A program made the position numbers and the translations under genes. Below the pieces are notes generated by a model that saw only the letters and a program-made list of their open reading frames with translations, searched no databases and had not been told where the DNA came from. Below, piece by piece: positions 33,161 to 41,470 of a stretch of DNA of 64,000 nt. Positions within the stretch are counted from its first letter, which is position 1, and each line of letters starts with the position of its first letter. Origin of the DNA: JBCCFC01 sp965213595 (GTDB lineage: Bacteria; Chloroflexota; Anaerolineae; Caldilineales; Caldilineaceae); the NCBI GenBank assembly GCA_965213595.1, contig CBDBZO010000006.1:1488001-1552000 (forward strand), in the 5' to 3' direction.

Positions 33161-33994
33161 CTAGAGCAGCGCTCGCGCCGCGGCCAGGCTTTGCGGAACG
33201 CCAATCGACAGCGGATCCGCGTGGCCCTCATATTCGAGCGAGAGCCAGCCGTCGTAGCCCGCGTTGCGCAGCGTCTCCACAATCTGCGCCAAATCCACCT
33301 CGCCCTCGCCCACCACAGCGCCCGTGAAGGGCGTGCCGTCCAGCCCCTTGTAGGTGTCGCCCGTCTCGTCCGCCCGTGCGCGGCGAAAATCTTTGAGGTG
33401 CACCAGCGCGATCAGCTCGGCCAATTCGCGAGCGGCCTGCGTGGGATTTTGATCCACTAGTAAGAAATTGCCCGTATCCAGGTTGGCTCGCAGCGCCGGC
33501 GAATCGACTGCTTCGATGATGTGGCGCACCTGATCGCTGCGCCCGGCGAGCAGGCCGTGATTCTCCAGCGCCAGCGTCACGCCGTTTGCCTGGGCGTAGT
33601 CCGCACCCGCCGCCAGCCCGTCGATGATCCACGCCAGCCCCTCGTCGAGCGTGATCTCGCCCTTGGCGTTGCCGCTAAAGACGCGCACCAGCGGCGTTTC
33701 CAACGCGTTGGCTACGTCCACGGCGCGGCGAATGTCGGACACTTGGGATGTGCGCGCGTCGGCGTCGGGCTGGATCAGGTCGTTGCCAATGGAGTAGGTG
33801 GCAATCGCCAGCCCCGCATCTGCTGCCTGCTGTTTCACCTGCAATATCTCCATCGCCTCGTTCTGCCAGAAGTAGTCGAGCAGCTCCACTCCTTCCGCGC
33901 CCTGTTCAGCCGCAAAGTCGATAAAGCCGGGCAGATCAATCTGCCCCGTTCGCACCGCCGCGACGACGCTCCACATGCTGAGTCCAAGTTTCAT
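33161..33994 (-). CDS. Sugar phosphate isomerase/epimerase (xylose isomerase-like TIM barrel)
   Basis: 277 residues. AP endonuclease 2/xylose isomerase-like barrels isomerise sugars or inosose with a divalent metal. Seen are the GVELLDYFW beta strand, LALENHGLL with the metal-ligand Glu, and the ANLDTGNFL and LVHLKDF segments with the His/Asp ligands, and LSLEYEGH at the end. The ATG at 33994 follows GGAGA. A Gfo/Idh/MocA oxidoreductase lies upstream on the same strand across a palindromic repeat; such pairs act in polyol or sugar catabolism. Confidence 0.86.
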   Translation of the reverse strand: MKLGLSMWSVVAAVRTGQIDLPGFIDFAAEQGAEGVELLDYFWQNEAMEILQVKQQAADAGLAIATYSIGNDLIQPDADARTSQVSDIRRAVDVANALETPLVRVFSGNAKGEITLDEGLAWIIDGLAAGADYAQANGVTLALENHGLLAGRSDQVRHIIEAVDSPALRANLDTGNFLLVDQNPTQAARELAELIALVHLKDFRRARADETGDTYKGLDGTPFTGAVVGEGEVDLAQIVETLRNAGYDGWLSLEYEGHADPLSIGVPQSLAAARALL

Positions 33995-34008
33995 AATGTG
34001 TCTCCAGA

Positions 34009-34244
34009 TTTTTAACGCCGAGGGCGCGGAGGAAGAGGCGCGGAGGGGCGCGGAGGGGAGATAGAGTGTCATTTCGAGCGAATGCGAGAAATCTCGGCGC
34101 AATCAACAACCAAACAGCGTTGAGCACAACTTCACGGTTTTGACTGCGTTGGTTCGTTTATCGCATCCAGATTTCGAGCGGAGCGAGAAATGACAACCCC
34201 CTCCGCGGCCCTCCGCGTCTTCTCTGCGCTCTCCGCGTTAAATT
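34009..34244. repeat. Composite: CGCGGAGG word arms around a TGTCATTTC element
   Basis: Outer word arms 34009-34060 and 34196-34244; inner pair TGTCATTTC (34067-34075) and GAAATGACA (34187-34195). The right arm contains the stop codon of the oxidoreductase gene (34238-34240). The same composite is found at 63273-63519. Confidence 0.8.
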
Positions 34245-35230
34245 TGATTGATTTGCCGGTATGCCTCATCCAACACCCGCATCACCGCCAGCCCATCTTG
34301 GCCATCGACCAGCGGCATCTTACCCTGAGCGACGCAGTCCAGAAAATGCCGCGCCTGCTGCGCAAAGCGATCCGGTGCATCAAATTCCATCTGCGTCCAC
34401 GTCTCATCGTCGACCGTACGATATTGCACGCCGCCGTCATTCGCGTAGTCAACGAGGGCCTCGCCCTTCGTTCCAAAAATTGTGACGCTGAAGCGGGGCA
34501 GCGCCGTGGCCCAGCTGCACGACAGCGTCCCCAGCACGCCCGATTCGCTCGTTACCAGCAGCGACGCCGTGTCCTCCACGCGGCCTTCCAGCGCCGCAAG
34601 TTTGTTGCCCGCGCTCGCCTGCACCATCGCTACTTCACCGGCCAGCGCGCGGAAGATGTCGACGCTGTGAACGAGCGTGTCGATGATGATGCCGCCGCCT
34701 GCGGTGGTGGGGTCGCTAAACCAGCGGCTTTCGACGCCGTCGAAGCGGAAGGCGAAGCGGTTGTCAACGTGGACAAGGTCGCCCAGCTTGCCGGACGCGA
34801 TGAGTTCCTGCGCCTGCTGGATCGGCTGGTGGAAGCGGTGGCAGAAGGCAAATTGGAGCATGGCTTTGTTGTCTTTTGGGCTTTCCGAAAACGCCTCGAC
34901 CAGCGCCTGTGCTTCGGCCAGCGTGCGTGCCGGTGGCTTTTCGCACAGCACGTGGATGCCGCGCTGGGCCGCTGCCTGCGCGACGGGCAAATGCTCGTGC
35001 GGCGGCGTGCAAATCGAGACGGAATCTGGTCGCACATCCTCCATCATTTGCGCGTAGTCAGTAAAAGCCCTGGCGTTGGCCGCCTCCGCCAGCGACTCCG
35101 CCGCCGCCTGGACGACATCCACCACCGCTACAATTTCGCACTGCTCCGGCCACATTGCATAGGCTTGCTGGTGTGTTTTGCCAATTCCACCTGCACCAAT
35201 TAAGGCCACGCGGATTTTTTCTGTTGTCAA
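34238..35230 (-). CDS. Gfo/Idh/MocA family NAD(P)-dependent oxidoreductase
   Basis: 330 residues. The N-terminal Rossmann fold shows VALIGAGGIGKTH (8-20) and the family motif CEKPPARTLAEA (about 96) with the catalytic Lys. The C-terminal part has the substrate-binding alpha/beta fold including DTLVHSVDIFRAL with the expected Asp/His. The start is TTG at 35230, preceded by CGGAGA. The stop lies in the right arm of the 34009 repeat. Works probably with the sugar isomerase downstream; substrate unknown (inositol or sugar derivative). Confidence 0.9.
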   Translation of the reverse strand: MTTEKIRVALIGAGGIGKTHQQAYAMWPEQCEIVAVVDVVQAAAESLAEAANARAFTDYAQMMEDVRPDSVSICTPPHEHLPVAQAAAQRGIHVLCEKPPARTLAEAQALVEAFSESPKDNKAMLQFAFCHRFHQPIQQAQELIASGKLGDLVHVDNRFAFRFDGVESRWFSDPTTAGGGIIIDTLVHSVDIFRALAGEVAMVQASAGNKLAALEGRVEDTASLLVTSESGVLGTLSCSWATALPRFSVTIFGTKGEALVDYANDGGVQYRTVDDETWTQMEFDAPDRFAQQARHFLDCVAQGKMPLVDGQDGLAVMRVLDEAYRQINQI

Positions 35231-35276
35231 AGGGGTCTCCGAACGTTGAAGGTTAAATTAATCTACCCAAAAAATT

Positions 35277-35355
35277 GATCCACGAAGAACACGAAGAGCA
35301 CGAAGGAAGAGGGTCGACAATCTTCCTTCGTGTTTCTTCGTGTCCTTCGTGGATC
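35277..35355. repeat. CACGAAGG word palindrome (copy 2)
   Basis: Left arm 35277-35310, right arm 35321-35355, 10-bp loop containing GTCGAC. It corresponds to 5729-5807 in inverted orientation over arms and loop. Confidence 0.8.
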
Positions 35356-35380
35356 ATCTCTTCTTCCTTCTGCTGGCTCA

Positions 35381-35389
35381 TGCTATAAT
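35381..35389 (+). promoter_or_regulatory. Extended -10 promoter for polX
   Basis: TGCTATAAT (35381-35389) is an extended -10 element; the -35 region (TTCTTC near 35361) is weak. Transcription would start near 35396, 28 bases before the polX ATG. Confidence 0.45.
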
Positions 35390-35423
35390 CACGGCCCGTT
35401 CAAACTTTCATTCCTTGTTGACC

Positions 35424-37190
<1,767 letters not shown>

Positions 37191-37205
37191 TGGCACGGCG
37201 ATCCA

Positions 37206-37292
37206 GACCCGATTCCCAAACCCCTTCCCCTCTAGAGGGGAAAGGGCTTCGCCTGCGTCGTGGGGGTAGAATCAACGCTGAGGGGATGGGGT
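37206..37292. repeat. CCCTTCCCCTCT palindrome overlapping a gene start
   Basis: An inner stem at 37222-37246 (CCTTCCCCTCT/AGAGGGGAAAGG) and outer GACCC/GGGTC arms (37206-37210, 37288-37292). Words resemble those in recQ (14281-14369). The ATG of the glycosyltransferase (37286) is in the right arm. Confidence 0.55.
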
Positions 37293-38344
37293 CGAACGCC
37301 CAGCGACTTCGGCTCGCCGTGATCATCGTCAGCTACAACACGCGGGAGTTACTGCAGGATTGTTTGCGTAGCGTCGAGGTCGCGGCGGGGGAGAGCGAGT
37401 GGCTGGACGTGGACGTAACGGTCGTCGACAACGCGAGCAGCGACGGCAGCGCGGCAACGGTAGCGGCGGAATTTCCGAAGGTTGACCTCGTCGCCTCGGC
37501 GGAGAATCTTGGCTTTACGGGCGGTAATAATCTGGCGATGGCGCGGCTGGGGTTGATTGAGCAGGGGAGCAGGGGAGCGGGGGAGCAGACAAGGGTGGAG
37601 TCCACGAACCACGAACCACGTATCACGCCTAATTTTCTCCTGTTCCTCAACCCCGACACCGTCCTTGACCCCGCCGCCCTCGACCACCTTGCCAGCTTCC
37701 TCCGCGACCATCCCCGCGTCGGCGCGTGTGGCGCGCACCTCACCTACGGCGACGGCTCTTTTCAGCACGGCGCGTTCCGCTTTCCCTCACTCGCCCAAAT
37801 CATGCTCGACCTGTGGCCGCTGGCTGAGCTCAAGGGCGTGCGGCGGCTGCACGAGCGGCTGCGCGACAGCCGCTGGAACGGTCGCTACCCGCAAACGCTG
37901 TGGCAGGGCAACGCGCCTTTCCCCGTCGACTTTGTGCTGGGTGCGGCGATGATGGTGCGCGCCGAGGCGGTGCGACAGGTCGGCGGCTTGGACGACGGCT
38001 ATTTTATGTACTGCGAGGAAATGGACTGGGCGCTAATGATGCGGAGGGCGGGCTGGGAAGTCTATGCCGTACCAACGGCGCGCGTCGTCCACTACGAAGG
38101 GCAAAGCAGCCGACAGGTGCGCTGGTCGGCCTTTGAGCAGCTGTGGCGAAGTCGCTTTCGCTTCTATTGCAAGCACCGCCAAGTTTATCCGCCGGGTTAT
38201 TTGCTAGCGGTGCACGTGCTTGTACAGCTTGGAATTTGGATGCGGGGGAAGCTGGCGCGACGTCGTTTTGCGCGCGGTCGGCTGACGGGGAAGCAGGTCG
38301 CGGAGGAGCTGGCGGCGTATCGAGCGGTGTCGGGGATGATTTAA
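37286..38344 (+). CDS. GT2 glycosyltransferase (rhamnosyltransferase-like) with repeat insertion
   Basis: 352 residues. GT-A fold inverting transferase for cell-surface polysaccharide: VIIVSYNTRELL (12-23), VVDNASSDGS (46-55), FTGGNNLA (77-84), FLNPDTVLDP (120-129) and the DDGYFMYCEEMDWALMMRRAGW acceptor/metal region. Residues about 92-115 (IEQGSRGAGEQTRVESTNHE) are an extra stretch of GGGGAGCAG and CACGAACCACG words in a place where relatives have only a short loop. The start at ATG 37286 lies inside a palindrome arm and has no good ribosome site, so initiation is uncertain. It converges with the 38341 gene, overlapping by 4 bp. Confidence 0.87.
   Translation: MGSNAQRLRLAVIIVSYNTRELLQDCLRSVEVAAGESEWLDVDVTVVDNASSDGSAATVAAEFPKVDLVASAENLGFTGGNNLAMARLGLIEQGSRGAGEQTRVESTNHEPRITPNFLLFLNPDTVLDPAALDHLASFLRDHPRVGACGAHLTYGDGSFQHGAFRFPSLAQIMLDLWPLAELKGVRRLHERLRDSRWNGRYPQTLWQGNAPFPVDFVLGAAMMVRAEAVRQVGGLDDGYFMYCEEMDWALMMRRAGWEVYAVPTARVVHYEGQSSRQVRWSAFEQLWRSRFRFYCKHRQVYPPGYLLAVHVLVQLGIWMRGKLARRRFARGRLTGKQVAEELAAYRAVSGMI
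37559..37630. repeat. In-frame GGGGAGCAG/CACGAACCACG insertion in the glycosyltransferase
   Basis: GAGCAGGGGAGCAGGGGAGC-type words followed by CCACGAACCACGAACCACG, in frame and a multiple of three long. The same GGGGAGCAG words form the oleA-oleB spacer. Confidence 0.6.
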
Positions 38345-39204
38345 TCGACACTATTACGTGAATCGTTTTCAGAGGACACCAGAACTTTATGCGCCAGTTG
38401 AGATGACTTTTCGTCCAAAGAAGGTGGATTAAACGCCTTTGCCAGAGCTGCAAGCGCCGAAGGATTAGGTTCTGGTAATTTAACGCTGTATCTTAACTCT
38501 TTCTGCATTCTGCTTTTCTCTTGATCGAGTCTTTGCAATTCTGCCTGTAATTGACTGATCTTCTCACTTTCATCGTCACTCACCGACTCAAGCTCTTGGT
38601 TTTTCTGTTCAAGTTGCGATTCAATATCCGCAATATTTTTGAGTAACTCCTTGTAGCTAGAAGCACTCTCTCTCGAAATATCAGAAAAGTCAATCCAATC
38701 TTCGATCGCACTGTAAGCAGAGATTTTTGCACTGTTCACCATACTGCTAACATGATCTAAATACTCGGTAACTAGCTCATGAGATAGATTCTCGCTTCCA
38801 ACAATGGAGCCCTTTCGGGACTCCAAAATAGTATTCAAATCTTTGAGATTATCAACTACTGCTTCTACACGTCGGATAGCAGCTTGACCGAAAAGTCGAT
38901 TGCTCCTGGCACTTTGTCTAAGAGCATCTTGATACGCCAAATATTTGCTGATGCTTGCAGACGCCCAAATACTCAATGATAGCTCACTGATTGTGAAAAG
39001 GGCTGTCTCGGATTGGGTTAAAGGCTCAGCTTGAGAGGCACGCCAATAGTGAAATAGGGCAATCACTGCAACTAGAATTAGTACCGCACTGGGAACAAAA
39101 ATGCTGTGATTTAGGGTTGAAGCAAACCAGTTTTTATTGTCTTCTTGGTCAAACATGTATTTAAGCCTCTCTAAATAATTTCTAATCACTGGACGTTCGG
39201 TCAT
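38341..39204 (-). CDS. AT-rich membrane-anchored coiled-coil protein of unknown function
   Basis: 287 residues from ATG 39204; an ATG at 39285 would add 27 residues. Two membrane helices (about 38-58 and 75-95) are followed by a long helical region ending in a strong coiled coil (SQLEQKNQELESVSDDESEK and onward). Codon use is distinctly AT-rich (ATA, TTA, AGA codons) compared with every neighbour, a sign of recent acquisition. A perfect 20-bp palindrome lies at 39231-39250 upstream. No family recognised. Confidence 0.65.
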   Translation of the reverse strand: MTERPVIRNYLERLKYMFDQEDNKNWFASTLNHSIFVPSAVLILVAVIALFHYWRASQAEPLTQSETALFTISELSLSIWASASISKYLAYQDALRQSARSNRLFGQAAIRRVEAVVDNLKDLNTILESRKGSIVGSENLSHELVTEYLDHVSSMVNSAKISAYSAIEDWIDFSDISRESASSYKELLKNIADIESQLEQKNQELESVSDDESEKISQLQAELQRLDQEKSRMQKELRYSVKLPEPNPSALAALAKAFNPPSLDEKSSQLAHKVLVSSENDSRNSVD

Positions 39205-39230
39205 CTTTTTGTGGTATTCGCAAAGTTCGT

Positions 39231-39250
39231 AACCACTACATGTAGTGGTT
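39231..39250. promoter_or_regulatory. 20-bp perfect palindrome upstream of the AT-rich gene
   Basis: AACCACTACATGTAGTGGTT, 27 bases before the ATG at 39204. It could be an operator; on the plus strand it is followed by TTT and could instead be a terminator. The remaining spacer to 39482 shows no gene. Confidence 0.35.
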
Positions 39251-39482
39251 TTTGGCAATTTATGCTTTGCAAAGGACACCATCATTCGCCACTTAGCACA
39301 ATGAGATGCTTACCAACAAGGGAATAGCAAATTATTTTTCGAAGACTCCGCTATATTGAGTAGAAAGCAGCGTTTGATAGCGAATTTCGGTTTTTCCATT
39401 CAAAATGGGCGAACGCCCGTAATCATTTTACGTAAACTATTAGAGTTGTCAATTTGGCACGAACAAGTTGCCTAAATGTTCT

Positions 39483-40307
39483 ATGTGTAGAAATCTCGTC
39501 GCCGTCATCCTCACCAAAAACGAAGCCCACCACATCACCGACTGCATCGCCAGCCTGCGTGATTGGGTCGACGCCGTCGTCGTGTGGGATTCGGCGAGCA
39601 CGGATGCGACCACATCGCTGGCGCTGTCGGCGGGCGCGCTCGTGGTGCAGCGCCCGTTCGACCACTACGCCGCGCAGCGACAGGCCGCGCTGGACGCCAT
39701 CAACGCTCAGTGGATTCTCTTTGTGGATGCGGACGAGCGGGCCACGCCCGAACTGGCGGCGGAAATACAAGCGCTAGTTCGAGGCGATGTCGGCCACGCT
39801 GCGGACAAAATCAATAAACGGATCGATGGCTACTGGACGCCACGACGCAATTTTATTGTGGGCCGCGAGATTCGGGGCGGCGGCTACTGGCCGGATTACC
39901 AGCTGCGGCTGCTGCGGCGCGGATCGGCGCGCTACGTGGCCGAGCGCGAGGTGCATGAGATTGTGGCGTTGGACGGGGAATCGGCTCGCCTAACCGCGCC
40001 GCTGATTCACTACAATTATGCCGACTGGTCGCAATTTCGCCGCAAGCAAAAGTTTTACGCCCGCTACGAAGCGCGCATCCTCGCCAGCCGCGGCATCCGT
40101 CCACGACCGCACAACTTCGTGCTGCAGCCGCTGCGCGAAGTTCGTCGCCGCTTCCTCACGCTGCACGGCTATCGCGACGGCTGGGCCGGGCTGCGCTTGG
40201 CGCTGCTCTTTGCGTGGTACTATGGCTTTGTGCCGTATTGGCTGTTGTGGAGGGGGGCGTCACCCCCGCTGACCCGTGGATTGCCGCGGATTGAAATTAG
40301 TGGCTGA
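39483..40307 (+). CDS. GT2 glycosyltransferase, LPS-core (WaaE/KdtX)-like
   Basis: 274 residues. Motifs VAVILTKNEAHHI (5-17), WDSASTDAT (about 38-46) and the DxD-type FVDADERATPEL (about 78-89) define a GT-A glucosyltransferase of the WaaE group, usually 250-280 residues. The C-terminal basic region (RRKQKFYARYEARI, RRRFLTLHGYRDGWAGLRLALLFAWYY) contains an amphipathic or membrane-contacting helix. ATG 39483 is chosen; TTG at 39468 is possible. No ribosome site visible. Likely adds a sugar to a cell-envelope glycolipid. Confidence 0.85.
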   Translation: MCRNLVAVILTKNEAHHITDCIASLRDWVDAVVVWDSASTDATTSLALSAGALVVQRPFDHYAAQRQAALDAINAQWILFVDADERATPELAAEIQALVRGDVGHAADKINKRIDGYWTPRRNFIVGREIRGGGYWPDYQLRLLRRGSARYVAEREVHEIVALDGESARLTAPLIHYNYADWSQFRRKQKFYARYEARILASRGIRPRPHNFVLQPLREVRRRFLTLHGYRDGWAGLRLALLFAWYYGFVPYWLLWRGASPPLTRGLPRIEISG

Positions 40308-40420
40308 CAGCAGACTTCACGCCACTCTGTCACCCCGACATTGGCGATGCGTTCTCGCCGCAAACAGCGTCTGAAACACTATGCTACGTGCAGTATGGAA
40401 ACAGGAGTTCGTTGTCTAAA

Positions 40421-40484
40421 TGTAACAGTCATGGCCCACGCACGAGGGGAATGACGGCAACGCATGGAGCCGTGACGGTCACTT
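40421..40484. repeat. Degenerate copy of the AAGTGACNNTCACGGCCC family
   Basis: TGTAACAGTCATGGCCCA (40421-40438) and GCCGTGACGGTCACTT (40469-40484) correspond to arms 1 and 4 of the element at 24215-24361; the last 16 bases are identical. The rest of 40308-40697 shows no gene and no convincing promoter. Confidence 0.6.
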
Positions 40485-40697
40485 TGATGATCCCGCTCGC
40501 CTCTGACGCCGCCGCGTGGCTGGCCCCTTCGGCGCTGTGGGAAACACAGGCTCTCTCGCGGCGCGGTGATGGTCTTGTACTTTGTTGCAGCGAAATTATC
40601 ATAGACGCACGCGGCTGTCAACGCAGCGGAGATTCCAATTTATGGAATCTGCCAACAGCGCATAAAATTCGGACGAGATTTGTATACTCACGCCAGC

Positions 40698-41387
40698 ATG
40701 AGGCTCATTGTGAATCAGCTTATGAATCAGCTTCCGCCCGGGCAGCTACCCATATCCTCTTTTCCCCGCTTTGGCCTGCCGCGCTTTGCCGCACGCATCG
40801 TGCCGGCCGATCGACCGTTGCGCGTTGAAATCGATGGTGCTGTCCAACGGAAGGCGCTCATCACGGCGGACGTGTTAGCTTCGCTAAATCGGTTCGACCA
40901 AGTGTCGGATTTTCACTGCGTCACGACCTGGTCGGCACTGAACGTTCACTGGGGCGGCTATCGCTTTGCGGATGTGTACAAGCAAATCATCAAGCCGCTC
41001 GCCGCACCGGACGATACGGTGACGCACGTCCTTTTTCGCTGTCTGGATGGGGCACGCACGGCCCTGCCGCTGCAAGATTTGCTGGCCGACGACGTGCTGT
41101 TGGCCGACTCGCTAAACGGCGAGGCGCTTGGCTCCGCCCACGGCGCGCCGCTGCGCCTCGTGGCGCCGAAGCATTACGGCTACAAAAACCCCAAGCATCT
41201 CAAGCAGATGGAACTCTCGGTCGAGCCGCCAGCCTATCGACCGTCCGGCTTTCGTTTTATGGATCATCCACGAGCGCGCGTCGCGCTGGAGGAGCGCGGT
41301 CGCCGCTTTCCAGGCTGGCTGCTGCGCTATGCCTATCGCCCGCTGGTCGGCGGCACGATTCGCCGCTTTGAAGAGGCGACACCGTAA
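40698..41387 (+). CDS. Molybdopterin-dependent oxidoreductase, sulfite-oxidase fold
   Basis: 229 residues of the PF00174 (YedY/MsrP, sulfite oxidase) fold. The molybdenum-ligand Cys lies in DFHCVTTWSALNVHWGG, and the VDGAV, LPLQDLL and GAPLRLVAPKHYGYK segments with the usual pterin-contact residues are seen. It is shorter than sulfite oxidase and has no dimerisation domain or Tat signal, so a cytoplasmic single-domain reductase is likely. ATG 40698 chosen; TTG 40680 possible. Physiological substrate unknown; YedY-like proteins reduce oxidised methionine or sulfoxides. Confidence 0.86.
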   Translation: MRLIVNQLMNQLPPGQLPISSFPRFGLPRFAARIVPADRPLRVEIDGAVQRKALITADVLASLNRFDQVSDFHCVTTWSALNVHWGGYRFADVYKQIIKPLAAPDDTVTHVLFRCLDGARTALPLQDLLADDVLLADSLNGEALGSAHGAPLRLVAPKHYGYKNPKHLKQMELSVEPPAYRPSGFRFMDHPRARVALEERGRRFPGWLLRYAYRPLVGGTIRRFEEATP

Positions 41388-41470
41388 CGGCCACTAAAAA
41401 TTTGTTGGAACAAAATCCTCCGTCCCTCCGTCTCCAATGCACAACCCAGCGCATTTGAAAAGGAGACACC

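Noticed and set aside
40683..40688. TATACT as a promoter for the sulfite-oxidase-fold gene
   Set aside because: No -35 hexamer at suitable spacing.
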